This document shows, in pieces, positions 34,410 to 46,834 of a DNA stretch of 64,000 nt. The position numbers were made by a program, and so were the translations under genes. Position 1 is the stretch's first letter. Every line of letters begins with the position of its first letter. The DNA is from Vanilla planifolia (taxonomy: Eukaryota > Streptophyta > Magnoliopsida > Asparagales > Orchidaceae): NCBI GenBank assembly GCA_023846275.1, contig CM043869.1:21992237-22056236 (forward strand), written 5' to 3'. The notes beneath the pieces were generated by a model. That model did not search any database and had not been told where the DNA came from. It was given only the letters and a program-made list of their open reading frames with translations.

Positions 34410-34985
34410 AGTTGGAGTCCTCAGTGGGCCATTTATTACCTCTTATTAGTGTCTTCCTCAAATGAATTGGATTAGGTTTAATTGCAACATGACTATGCAA
34501 GATGACTTGAATTCCATAATTGGTATTGTCTCATGGGATGACATAAGTTAACCTATTACTATTGTAGAAGAAACGTTTTTTGTTCTCGTTAGCTTCTATC
34601 AAGCTAATTATTGCTATGTTTGAAGCAATTGAATTGAGAATTTTAATTCCTGATGCTAAGGTAGTGGTGTTTGAATTAGATTCAACTGTAGTTATTATTG
34701 TAGTTAACTAGTAAGGTTTGTCAAAAGCAAATAATAATTCCTACTATAGGGCCATTGCATATGTCCAGGGTATAAAGCTGTTTAACTATCCCACCTAAAG
34801 TGCCAAGGCAATAGTGCTATAGACTAGGTTGCTCATCACACATTTTTGTGTGATTTTATTTGAGACTTCCATAGTCTTTCCCAAATCTCTTAAACTTTGC
34901 CTTTTAATTGATTTTATGTAAAGACCTCCTTAAGGGGAGTATGGTTTAGGCTTTGAGCATTACGTTATGAAGGAACCCAAAGAAT
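34410..34985 (+). pseudogene. LINE RNase H domain and last 3' tail of the chain
   Basis: The first strand reads NWIRFNCN at 34,465-34,488, with the catalytic Asp changed to Asn. The VVFELDST box falls at about 34,667-34,690 and the domain end (HLKCQGNSAID-VAHHTFL) at about 34,785-34,845, matching the H-x-x-R-x-x-N-x-x-A-D-x-L-A end of the fold. The 3' tail ends at about 34,985. No further LINE sequence was seen to the right. Confidence 0.8.
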
Positions 34986-37060
34986 CTAATTTCTTATGAT
35001 GTAATGATAGAGTCCAAAGGTTAACATTGCTTATCCTTGGTTAGCATAATTTATGGTGGACACAAGGATGAGATTTGATTGTCTTTAAGACCAAACCACT
35101 TATTTGTGATTAATAAAACATTATTGGTAGATTTTTTCAACATGGTTTGTCTATCATATATCTATGAATTTCACCTGTAACAATAAAATATGAATGCACA
35201 TGACATTCACTCAAAATCATTTCTATGATCATAATGGCCAGCACAATAGAGCAAAATCCTATGATGTTATCCAACACAAATGTATCTAGAGCTTGGGCTT
35301 GCAATTTGCACTAACATGTTCAGTGTAACAATGTTAAGGGAGTGACATAGCCAGCTAATTCTAGTCCACATCATTGACAAAACAATCCTGGTAAGTGGTG
35401 CATCATAAAGGTAGATCAATTAGCAAAAAGCAAGCTCTATTTGTCACTTTTTTTTATCTATAACAACTTGAATATATGCTATTTGAGCTAGATATACCAT
35501 GGCCACTAACAGTAAACTTTCCTTATAATGGATCCTCATTAAGGAATTTAGGATGTACTCATTCTAATTATCAAACATGTGGAGCTTAATATTATGTTTT
35601 ATTGTTATTTTCTTTATCAAGATTGGGTAATTTATGTGCTTTCTACCTTCCTTGGATGTGGTAACTGTCTCTCAGGCTCCCTCTCTAAAATTAAATGCTA
35701 ATTCTGTATCACACTTTGGCACCATGGTAGGCCCATAACCAAACATCGAACGTTGATGTGATGGAAATTTGAATGATATATAGTCTGCACAGAGATCATG
35801 TGATCCATAATGTTATCATGAAATATTGATGAGCTGGGTGAAAGCCCTCTTTGACCTTTTATCTGTTAAATGCATCCCTTCAAAATAGTTGGGGTTTGGT
35901 GAATGTATTAGCTCTATAATTGAAATGGTTATCTGAGCAGCTTGTACCATTAAGAAAAAAATAATTAGTTTAATAAGCCATTTGTAGTTTCAATGTATAA
36001 AAAATTTCATTCTTACACATGCATGGCTTAATCTTTGTGAAATAAGTATGACTATTGGCATCATCAACCAGGTAGCAATACAAAAATAAAGTGCTAAGTA
36101 GCACCCCATGTGACTATTGACATGTTCATCATGTCTGGTGATACTCTACTAAGGGAGAGAAAATTATCCCATGTAGGGATACCATACCTTCATTTCTAAG
36201 AAGTTGTTATTTGACAGAAGCATTTTTACACAACAGCTCTCCCTTGTAGATAATGAAGACCAAAATGATTCATTTCTAAGACCATTCCAACATGACAATA
36301 GGGAACATATGAGCTTCCCCCTTAGGAATATGCAATTACATGATAAAGCCCTACACATAACGACTAACCATACAAACAGGTAGCAATGCCATAAGAAGTA
36401 GCACCACAAAAAGCATCTCTTGTACAAAAAGAAGTACAAAGGGGTCCAATTAAAGATGAAGCTCTTGACAAGCACCCACATGGCATAAGGATTAGCATGC
36501 CTTAGAAATATGGTATAGGCATCGAAATGATCCACAATAATATGCTATGATCAAACAACCATTGAAATGGTTAAAAAGTATTGCTTCTTCTAAATTGAAG
36601 ATGTAGAGCATGACTCTTGCAACTACAAAATGTTTTGTCAGAGGCCAACAAAATGAAAGCAACCAAAGTACATGCTTAAAATGTTGACAACCACAAAGAA
36701 TCATCATGTCAATTACTTTAAAAAAACTTGTAATTCTAGAGCTAAAAAGTCACACATGTTAGGCCCCCTATGCCATATGCATAGGAAGATAACTTAGAGG
36801 CGAGGCTTGACATGAAGTACCACACCATGTAGAGTCTACAACATGCTCAACAAACACATTATTGAGTGCACTTTGCATGATAGAAGTTTCACTTTGGCAC
36901 TATCAAACACCATATGAAATAATAAGTAGAACAACAAGAATGGTTTGATCATTCAACATTACACCAAGTGAAGTCTCAACTAGAGTGACACCTAATTTTT
37001 GCATTAATAGTCCTAAGTGATGAAAATAATTGAAAAGAGTTATGCGTTTCATAAACAAAA
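34986..37060. other. Unassigned 2.1 kb, no supported gene
   Basis: This stretch is less A/T-dominated than its surroundings and rich in CA-containing words. The longest minus-strand frame (36,164-36,535, 123 codons) is rich in Phe, Trp and Cys, has no recognisable domain and no sign of conservation. I see no repeat or RNA gene. Confidence 0.4.
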
Positions 37061-37960
37061 TGATGTGTGTGAAGAAATCCTCCATATAAGCTAAGGAAAA
37101 TGACCACGTATCACTCCAAGAATGATAGAGGCATAGATGGGAAGGAGACTAAGTATGCATGGTAGCACAAAGCTTACACTACAACATGGGAAACATTACA
37201 CATCATAATGCTCAATGTAGAGGGTAAAGTGTGGAACTTCAAACAGGAACAATGATAAGTATTCCAACTGAGCATCACCTTATCCATGCACTAAACACTT
37301 ACAGTGCTAACAATTAAAAAAAACTTACACTTTGTGAGCCGCACTCATGGTCATAGGTTGTCACAAGGCACAAGCAGACTGGCTTCCTTGTGCATGAACA
37401 ATGTTGTAATGTACCATGTGCTTTGCCTCACTTATAGCAGTGGTAGAGCATCGTTAGAGTGGAATCCTAGCATGCACTAATTCTTGGATATATTAGGCAA
37501 TCAAACTCTCACTTCACTATGGGCTACATCATGCTACACATTGCCCCTTATGGATTGTATATTACAATAATTATATTAAGTGGGTAAGTCTCAAAATATG
37601 GAATCACCTTATCTTTAGGTGAATAGCTTGCAAGATAATGTCTATAAAATAAAGTTGCCCTTCATTAGACCAACAATCCATGAGCAAAGGATGTAGAAAA
37701 GAAGATGTAGATTGGTTACCACGCATGAGCATAGTGCTGAAATGTGCCCAATGCTCAATCATGAGCACAAATATCTTAACTTATGGGTTGGGCCATAGCC
37801 ATGCATGCATAAACTCTAGTGAATATTACACCAACTAACTTATGCTTTGGCAAGGGCTGCTTTATCCTACACATTACACCTCATAGATTGCAATTTGTAA
37901 AAATTCCATCAAGGAAAAAGGCAAGTCAGCAAATAGAGTGACCCCACAACATGACCCAAG
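37061..37960. repeat. Diverged tandem repeat, period about 336 bp, 2.5 units
   Basis: Equivalent points repeat at a steady offset. GGGCTACATCATGCTACACATTGCCCCTTATGGATTG (37,524) matches the region at 37,855-37,890 and, more weakly, 37,175-37,210. GAATCCTAGCATGCACTAATTC (37,461) matches 37,795-37,815, and CATGAACAATG (37,393) matches 37,727. No coding frame crosses the units. Confidence 0.6.
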
Positions 37961-38271
37961 TAATGACAAGTGATTAATTGTGTAAAAAAAAGTGAAAGTT
38001 ATGGCCTGGATATAAAACTACAATAGGTATCTCTTTAATAATGGATGCGAGCAAGCGAGCAAAATTTTTAAATCTTATGTGTCTTCTTTTTGTTTATGGG
38101 GATCAATTTGTTATGACATAGGGTTGGGTGCTAATGGATCATAACAATTTGTAGAAAAGGAAAAGTGTTGGAATTCCAATATTACACCATCTAACATCTA
38201 TGATGGGTAGTGTGAGTCATTTCAACATTACACCTAGGCAAGCCTCCAAGGGGCACAACTTGAATCTTGTA

Positions 38272-38350
38272 GTATCGCATGAAGTATCATATGAAGTATC
38301 ATATAAAGTAACACATGAAGTACTACATGAAGCACTGCATGAAGTGTGAC
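38272..38350 (+). repeat. 12-bp minisatellite, 6.6 units
   Basis: Six complete 12-base units plus seven bases follow GTAYCRCATGAA with substitutions. The period is exact from 38,272 to 38,350. Read in frame it gives repeated (V)-(S/T/L)-(H/Y)-(E/K), but it is closed by a stop and lies in no supported gene. Confidence 0.9.
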
Positions 38351-39494
38351 AATAATAAGAGCAAGTTAAAGTAAGTGAGCATGTTGTGCATGTGAGAAAG
38401 TAAGCAAGTGATCAAGCCTACAAGCGAGCAAGGGTGTTTTGAAACTTTTGTGATGTCAATGTCTTCAATGGCATCAATCTACTATAATAAAGGGTAAGAT
38501 CTTTGTGGATCATGGTAGTAAGGTTACTTTACTAGTTATAATCTCTCGTCACAAATTTAAGTCATCTATAAAGGATTTTACCTACTATTCATACTTACCG
38601 ATCATTTCTTTTAGTGGTTATGTCACACAGATTTTCACGACACAAGGTGAGCCTATGGTTGTATACCTTAGGATGGAAAGCACCTACTATTGGCCAACAT
38701 GCTAACAATGGGCCTAAGGATCACATTTATGCATGGATTCTAACATAGAGATGTTCAGTCATAACCCTCCATAGGATAGCTTGAAGCTCCAAAATTTAAT
38801 TCAACTGTAATAAACGGTTAAGTGAATCAGTAGTTCCTTTAACACAAGGTTAATTTACTATCTGACACATTCATAAATAGGGTAAAGCTAACATCTTACA
38901 CAATGGTTTATACCTAGCTCATGTTGATTATTGGTAAGTGAATAATCCAACACTCGATAAAGTTTCTTGATAATGATAGGAAGAGCTGACATCAAAGGAT
39001 CATAAAGCAACATTGCGATGAATTCTTGGCTATCACAAACCAATTATCCCCATGATAACTTTTCTAATACCTTTAGCAACAAACTTGAATTCTTAAAGGA
39101 ATGACAGGCTTTCTTTCATTGTTCACATTTGTACTAGAAATAAGAATCACATGATCTTTTTCCTTTTTGTTCCACATGAGATTTCTATTTTCATTGAGGT
39201 CATCTTAGGACAACTTTGTTATCTTTCAATAAATTTTCCACCCCAATCAATCTCTTGCTTAACAATGTCCTTTACTAGGATTGACCCACCCAAGTAAGAC
39301 TTGAAAAGAAGAGGGTTTGGACCCTATGTTTTTGTCATATGGTAACTAAAATAATTTTACAAATAGTGGTATCTCATTTTAGTCGGCAAGCTATCTCTCA
39401 CATATGATATACCTCTTAAATCATTTCACAAAATTGGACTATAATCAAGCTTAATATTGTCTTCCTTTCTAAGCCAATAGACTGTTAAGAAAAA
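38351..39494. other. Unassigned 1.1 kb
   Basis: No supported gene. An open frame at 38,505-38,705 contains FVDHGSKVTLL, which recalls a retroviral-type protease D-(S/T)-G strand, but the box is not intact and no reverse transcriptase or gag follows. The rest has no recognised structure. Confidence 0.35.
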
Positions 39495-40640
39495 GGCTAA
39501 CTCTTTCCATGACCCCCACCTACATCTTAAAAACAAATATTTCCATCAATTCCCTCATCCCAACTCTATAATTTCAACTCAACTTCCTTTAGAAGCTAAT
39601 TCCAAATGGAGCTCTTTGATTGGTTTCCCTCATCTCTTAGGATTAGTTAACCCATGTTGAACTATCATTCACACAGAGCCTTTTCTCCCTATTCAATATT
39701 CAAAGTTCTCATTTCAATTTTGGTGCCACAAAAAAAGTTCCAAAAAAAAAAAATACTCCACACTGACTCACAATCCTCATTTTGTAACGACTATTGCACT
39801 CTTCTACTCATCAGGGTGTAGCCTTTCATCGATGACCATATATTGGTCTCATGCTTAACTGCAATCCATTTTTGGGAATAATTAATTCAACAAGTGTGTT
39901 GTTACAAACATTTTAATGGATATTAAGTACCATGACCACCATTCTACCAACTTAATTGACAACACTTTTTGAAGATTTAAATTTAGTTGACAATTGGACA
40001 TCGTAACCCAGCTTTTTAGTTTAGCAAAAATTCAATAGTTATGCTTACCAAAAGTGGCCCAAATGGAACGTCAATTTGTTGGCTGAACTCATCATTGAAA
40101 TATAGCCTTCCTATCAATTTAAAGTATGAGAATAGTTCATGAGCATTGAGTGCACGAAGCCTCTATTCAATGGCTTTGCCTAATTAAAGCTGAAATAGTG
40201 GCCCCTGCTGTCTTGAGGGAAACTATAAGGGGGCCAACTACTAGTTATTTCGATTCACCTTTCAATTATACACCCAAGTCAGATGAATGATTTACACATT
40301 AGTATCTCTAAAGGCCTCCATAAGGATTTCCTTAGGTTTTACCCTACTCAGACATAGTTCACCAAGTTTCCGATTCTGATAAGCCTATTCTCACTCTAGC
40401 CCTATATAAAAGATTTGAGTTAGTTGGTGGCTCAATCCTTGAATTAGGATCCCATAAATCAACATTCTTATGCCTTACAGGCTTGCTCACCATTTGACTC
40501 ACAAGTAGATGACAAGCTCAGTGACCATCGCCAATGCATGCAGTGCCTCAACCAAAAGGCCAATAGGCTAACAATTATGATAGGCCATAATGATTATTTC
40601 TTCATGAGTGATGTCTACTTTTTTTACCAAGCTCATTCCC
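39495..40640. repeat. Long direct repeat, copy 1
   Basis: This aligns over its whole length with 41,330-42,395 in the same orientation. Shared anchors include AACTTCCTTTAGAAG (39,582), CAAAGTTCTCATTT (39,700), the CTGTCTTGAGGGAAACT block (40,208), ACCCTACTCAGRCATAGTT (40,339), CCTATATAAAAGATTTGAG (40,401) and ATGATTATTTCTTCATG (40,589). The strand and family are unknown. Both copies share a minus-strand run coding for PFGPLLVSIT, so a dead protein-coding element is possible. Confidence 0.75.
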
Positions 40641-41329
40641 TTGTTTGTGGCTTTGTTGGAATAATAAAAACTGATAGTGGGAATCTCATTATTCAATTCA
40701 TGTGTATCACAAATTAGATGACGGGACATTTAGCTACCTTAGTAGAGTCATAGTGACTCCCATCATTTACCTATTCATGGTTGAATTTCTTTAGTTTGAC
40801 ATTTAGAGCACTAGGAAGAAATCACATTACATGTGCATCCTCGAAAACCATCACAATTCTTTGTTGTAATTAAATAGTCAGATTCCCCATGTTTGTGCCC
40901 ATTCTGAGTTGATTGTTCAATGCTAAAAGGAAGGACCATGTAGGGACCACTCCTAAGATGTCTGCCAATCAACATATGTTGACCTGCTTTTAGTGCCCAA
41001 GAAACTTGAGCAGTACATGGACACCAAATGAGTATGGGAGCATGACACTCATGTACATTCGTTAGAGCCAACCCTTTTGTCTAATTATGAATCCCTTTTA
41101 CGAACTTCTCTTGCTTACATTTCACCATTGATCAAAGGCAAGTCACCTTGAAGTTATGGTGTAGCTATGAGTACGATGAGCCTTTTAAGGAACTCAATAA
41201 TTTAGATTTTCAAGGGTCATTTGAAGCACATCCGAGATCGCTCAACATGTGGTGCTCTTCCAACTACTTGGTGCAACCACCAGTTAAGTTGTTTCTAGGG
41301 ACAATAGGCTTTAATTAGAAAATTTTCTT
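40641..41329. other. Unassigned 0.7 kb between the two long repeat copies
   Basis: This shows no similarity to either repeat copy by eye. A minus-strand open frame at 40,811-41,071 (86 codons, rich in His, Cys and Gly) has no recognised motif. Nothing else is supported. Confidence 0.35.
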
Positions 41330-42395
41330 TTCCTAAGGCCCATACCTATGTCTTTAAACCACTTGCTTTCCCACACAATTGCCACATCATAACTCTAAAA
41401 TTTTAACTCCACTTCCTTTAGAAGACAATGCAAAATGGCATTCCCAAGTGTCATTCATAAGGAACCTTTTCCCCTATCAATCATCAAAGTTCTCATTTTA
41501 ATATTTTCTACTATAAATAAGTTATGCACTATGAAACACTCCAAGTTGGCCCATGTTTTACATTTTGTAGTGAATATTGCACCTTCCCAGTCATTGAGAT
41601 GTTACATTACACTGATGGCAAGGTGGGTCACAAGTTTATGCACTCATTAGTTGATTTCAACTTCCATGACCATGGTCTTACTATCTTAATTGACCAACAT
41701 CCTTTGTAAATGCCAAGATAATGTACAATGATACATTGCAACACTTCTTTTAGTTCATTTCATAGTGTTAGTTATGCTTACAAACAATGGCCCACTTGGA
41801 GCCTAGATTCCTTAGCTAAACTAATCAAAGAATTAGAGCATTTTTGCAAATTTAAGTTATTAGAATTGGTCAATGACAATCTGCCACCAATGCCTCTAGT
41901 CATTTCCATTACCCAATAATACACTGACTATGGCTCTAGCTATCTTGAGAGAAACTTTGAAGGGAACTACCTACTAGATGGGTCAATTAGTCTTTCCCCC
42001 ATACAACCAAGTTAGATGATAGATTTGCACCTTAGCATCATTGTGGGCCTCCACTACAGTTTCCTTAGGCTTCACCCTACTCAGGCATAGTTAATAACCT
42101 TTTTGGTTTTGACATGCATGTTCTTACTCAAGCCCTTTATAAAAGATTTTTTTCAGTCATTGGATCATCTCTTGAATAAGGATCTCACAAACTAGCTTCC
42201 TTGTACCTTTTGGGCCTGCTCACCATTAGACTAGCAAGCATGTTAGTTTTCTTTGTCCATGTTTCAAGTTAGGTTAGATGGGGAGTTGACTGGCGGTCAC
42301 CAATTCACATGATGCAACCAATGCGAGCCAAAATAGAGAAAACATTGTGGCTGGCCACGATGATAATTTCTTCATGGGAAACATTCTGTGATCTT
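41330..42395. repeat. Long direct repeat, copy 2
   Basis: This is the partner of 39,495-40,640, offset by about 1,830 bp and diverged by many substitutions and indels. Its anchors are CCACTTCCTTTAGAAG (41,409), CAAAGTTCTCATTT (41,487), CTATCTTGAGAGAAACT (41,940), TTCACCCTACTCAGGCATAGTT (42,072), CCCTTTATAAAAGATTT (42,134) and TGATAATTTCTTCATGGGAAAC (42,360). Confidence 0.75.
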
Positions 42396-42599
42396 CCATC
42401 ATCTCGATGGCCTAAGACAATCAACTACTTGAGCTATGCAATAAACAATGAAACAATGCTATAAACCTAGATAATATACACCATTCAATACCATCTACTT
42501 CTCTGTCACCCTCCAAAAAACTTTCTTCTAAAGGACTTGATAATGATTCATGACTGAGTACCCCTCTTTAGATTACAATTTAGGCTTTAGGCAATCCTT

Positions 42600-43680
42600 T
42601 TTGCATATTGAGCCAGTCCTTTTTTAGCCATATCCTATGAGATCATGACATCAAACAATTTTGGGATAACAAAACCTTAAATACCTTTATTTCAAGAAAT
42701 TATCAAAATAATCTTTTTATAACTTCTAGATAGAAACCCTTAAGGCTTGACTGAAATTGCTCAAAAAAGTTCCACACTAAAAGCTATGTCTGGTCTTGTA
42801 ATAGTCAAGTAAAGAATGTGACCTTTCGTGGTATAACTTGAAATCTATTGGTTTTACTTTCTCATGTTTAGTCAATAGTATGGTGAGGACTCTTAACAGT
42901 AGAAATGTATTTTATGTTCTTATGTTCACAAAATTTTAAAATCTAATTTTTATACTTTATTTAAGATTCAAGGTTACCTTTCTTGTCCTACCTAACTTTC
43001 AATCCAAAGAAATATGTTATGTCACCCATTATGTTCAAGTCAAATCCAACACCTATAAGCTCATTAAATCAATCACATAAGTATAGGATGGTTGATCCAA
43101 ATGTGATACCATCTATATAATCCTCGATTAGAAGAAGTTTAATAGCATAGTTCATGATGAACAAAGTCCTATCTACATTCCAATCCTAAAATAATGTTTT
43201 ACTAGAAATCTTCTAAGTATGTTCATAATAGGATGTTTTTCCTTATTACAATTCATATGATTATTTCATTGGCTTATGCACATAAGTTTGATGAAGAAAA
43301 TGTTGAATGCAATCTAGCTATCCTACATACACTTTCTCCTAAATAAAAACATTTAAGAAGGTACTCTTAAAATCCATTCGATATAGTTTAAATAACTTTT
43401 ATGAAGAAAAAGGTCAAATTGACCTTGTTGCCTTCAACCTTACCATTGGTTCAAGTATTCCTTCTAAGTTTACTACTTGATTATAACTATTTACCACTAG
43501 ACTTTTCGTATTTTGAATGGTAACCACACTGTCATTTACATTTTATTTTTGAGTACCCACTTTATGACATAGTAATGTGGTTACCTGGAATGTCTATTCA
43601 TTCCAAAACAATCACTCTCACAAAATAGTTGAAACCATCCATCATGGCCAAATTAAAAATACTTTCCTCAAGTTTTCACT
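42600..43680 (-). pseudogene. Ty1/copia reverse transcriptase remnant
   Basis: This is a decayed copia-type pol fragment read on the minus strand. In order it shows a GFNYFVR-like segment near 43,640, VVTIQNTKSLVVNSYNQV near 43,500 (from the N-K-A-R-L-V-A-K-G-Y-x-Q motif), LEPMVRLKATRSI at about 43,416-43,460 (from F-A-P-V-A-R-L-E-A-I-R) and YRMDFKSTFLNVFI near 43,355-43,400. DYIDGITFGST lies at 43,091-43,122 (from Y-V-D-D-I-I-F-G-S-T, second Asp lost). Further on come F-L-G-L-K-V near 42,985 and LLYLTITRPDIAFSV near 42,780-42,822. Integrase, RNase H and LTRs were not found. The element is dead. Confidence 0.92.
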
Positions 43681-45919
43681 TTTATTTTGAGGTGCAAATT
43701 AAGAAATAGTTGCACCATATATAATTTCTTTATAAAGAGATTACAATAATTGTTAAAGGTATTGACTTTTAATTAATTTTCTTACAACAATAATTGTTAA
43801 TGTAGCATAGAGATGACACCATATATGGTATTATTTAATATATTATACTATTATCATTATGTTGATATTAACAAACTAACAATAGCCTTCTTGATATAAA
43901 TATGATTTTAGAAACTATGAAGAAGATCCACTTAATCAAAGCATGAATGAATAATGAAAATGTTTACTCCATGGATGTTTTGATAAGAAAATAAAGAAAG
44001 TGGATTGTGAGGAAGAGGATCTTGTATTGTTAAAGGTAAGTCCAATAAAAAGCATTATAATGTTTGGAAAATGAGGATAACTAAAGACAGGGAATTTTAT
44101 GCCTTTATAAGTTATTGAAATAATGTGATACATTACTTATAATATAGTTTTGTCATTATTATTAACCAGTGAACATAATATATTTTTTCTTTTAGTTTTT
44201 AAAAAAATTGATGCTACTACTAGTTATATATTTAAACATGATCAAATTAGCATGATGGTGCATCCTTGATTTTTTCATAAGGAAAGGCCAATGGGGTTCA
44301 TAACGTAAGAATTCAAGAAAGCAAAGATGGAGAGCATCCCTTGTTGAATGTATAGAGGATAAGTTATACTAACTTGTAGATACTTGGGAAATAGTGGAAA
44401 AGTTTGAAATTCAAAAATTAAATTCATATATGAAGGGAAGTTTGCAAAATATTAAATAGACTTCAAAATTTTTTTAAATATTCGTTGAATAAATTTAAGT
44501 GCATTTAAAATTTTTTTACTGCAATTAAATGAAATTTTCATATGTATATTTTTTATAATATCACAAAGTCTATTATTTTAAAGGAGTAATAATATAGATG
44601 AGAAGTTAAATATGGTTGAACTAATGAAAATGAACTCTAAATAACAATTTTTCCTCAAATTGAAATTGATGCCATAAAAAAATACCAAAACATTTTAAAA
44701 ATAATATTAAATTAATTTTAAGTTAATTATTAAAAAATAATAGAAAGACAAATGAATTTAGAAATATATGAATTATTTAATTAAATAAACAACACTTGGA
44801 GTAGTTTTTCAGAATTGGTTGAAGAACTTTTAAAGGTAATTTGCAAAAGAATGTGTAGGAAATAGTAATCTTTATAAGGTTTTGGTCACAATGGATATCT
44901 AGTATAATAAAAATTATGTACCAAATGAGGAGAATTATAAGAGGAAAGCAACTAATCACAAAGATATTATAGTTAGGACTGAAATGGAAAAGTATTATAA
45001 TGGCTAGGAAGAGGGAGACAAATCAGATATGTGAAAGTTACTTTAGGGAAGGAGAAGGAACAAGTTTCTTGATTATATGATGCTTTTTTGATGAAGGAAG
45101 GTTAGTCACCCCTTGAAGGTGGATTTAATTTTCTAAAAAAATTTGTAATGATCCAAATCAATATGTTTGCCACACAAGATATTTAATATTCTTAATAATA
45201 CTTTCATTAGTTCTAAAGGGAGTTTTGGAACATTAAAGCCATGAGGCAAATGAGACATTATTGAAGTGGGTAACAAATGGTCCCATAAATGGATAGAATT
45301 GTCCAAAAGTGTTGTAGAAAGGAGACTAGCAATATCGAATGATAGACGATAGTTTTATGATTTTTCATAAAGTATTTGAAGGTTTAATGTATTATTTTAT
45401 TGACCTCTTGTCATGGTACTTTATTTGATAATAACAAATCAAAAGACTGAAAAAAGTCTTATAAAATCTAAAGAAAACTTTTCAAGTCATGATATTCAAG
45501 CATTTAGTTGTCAATGCTCATTTACTTTTTCTCATGGAACATGCTTCAATCATCAAACTAATAATCTCTATTTTCTTCTTAAATAAGCTAAGTTCTCAAT
45601 TTTCCTTAATTAAAATTGATTTAATTAAAAGACTTATTTCACAATAAACTTTCATCAAGAATAAGATTGTTCTTATTAATTTACATTTGTGTCATCGAAT
45701 TATTTTATTCTATTGCATGTTTATTATGTTGCATGATCATAGTAGTATTTTGCAATTTTATTATTAGGATTTCGCTCTTTTCAAGAAATGCCTTATATAA
45801 ATAAGAATAGAATCTTTATTATATCTAACAATGTTGGACATAAATTTTTTGTGATTCCAAATCTAGTAATTAAAATCAAATATTATGTATTGCAACATTG
45901 ATAAACTAATTTCAAGTAA

Positions 45920-45923
<4 letters not shown>

Positions 45924-45968
<45 letters not shown>
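45924..45968. repeat. TA microsatellite
   Basis: About 22 uninterrupted TA units occur in AT-rich DNA. Confidence 0.95.
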
Positions 45969-45970
<2 letters not shown>

Positions 45971-46834
45971 ACCAATTAAATTTCAAAAATTTAAGTTAAT
46001 AAAATTACAATAAAATAAATAAATATATAAAAATAGTTAAAAACAATCCTAAAACTTTAAATTTTATAGGGATATTCCAACAAAAAAGGTATAGATGAAA
46101 TTAAGATTGGTGTTAAGCATTAGTCTTTCATAACCATTATCCATTGTAACAAATTTTAAGCCATGCATTACACAAAATAGCATAAATAACAAATTTTGGT
46201 AATAGTTAGAAAGAAAGAATTAAATATATTTGAAAGAAATTATACAAGTCTTAGATCATTAGATGTTGGCATAATTTGAACATAATAAACCTAAAAGAAA
46301 TTGATTAGATGGTTGAATATTTAAAAAAATTATTAATTAGTGAACAATTTATTAAATATAGATTAACTCTCTTTAAGTGATGATAAAGTGGAGGAGAATA
46401 GAAATTAAAAGATGGAAATGAGCATAAATTATGAGGTATCATGAATCTAGCTTGGCTTACATGTAAAGGAGCTTTTCGTTAATTGTTATACATTTTATTT
46501 TTTTAAATAATGTAAGGTTTAATGAATTTTATTAAAAGTTTTGTTATCATCAAGAAAGAAAGATTGTTGGGTTGACCCATTTTCCTGATGTTTTGTTTGA
46601 TGATCATAAACCCTAAGTATTACCAATGAATTTGCTTAAATAAATTTTAAAATTTAGATAGATGATAGTTCTATTCATGGTAAACATTAAAAAGAAAGAA
46701 GAGCAAAGGTGAAATTTTTTTATGATCGTTTTGGTTGAATTAACAAAGAATTTAGAAATATTTTTAATACGTAATAAAACATAAAATATAAAGGAATTTT
46801 AAATTTTTTCATGATCTCCCAGTCGATAAGTTTT

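Noticed and set aside
36164-36535. Longest open frame of the window, 123 codons on the minus strand
   Set aside because: It has no domain, an odd composition rich in Phe, Trp and Cys, no related copy in the window and no neighbouring gene structure. Frames of this length are expected by chance in 64 kb.
38272-38350. CRISPR-like array
   Set aside because: The units are directly adjacent 12-mers with no spacers, in a eukaryotic context.
38505-38705. Retroviral-type aspartic protease
   Set aside because: Only VDHGS resembles the active site. The usual D-(S/T)-G and the second conserved strand are absent, and no pol sequence follows on this strand.
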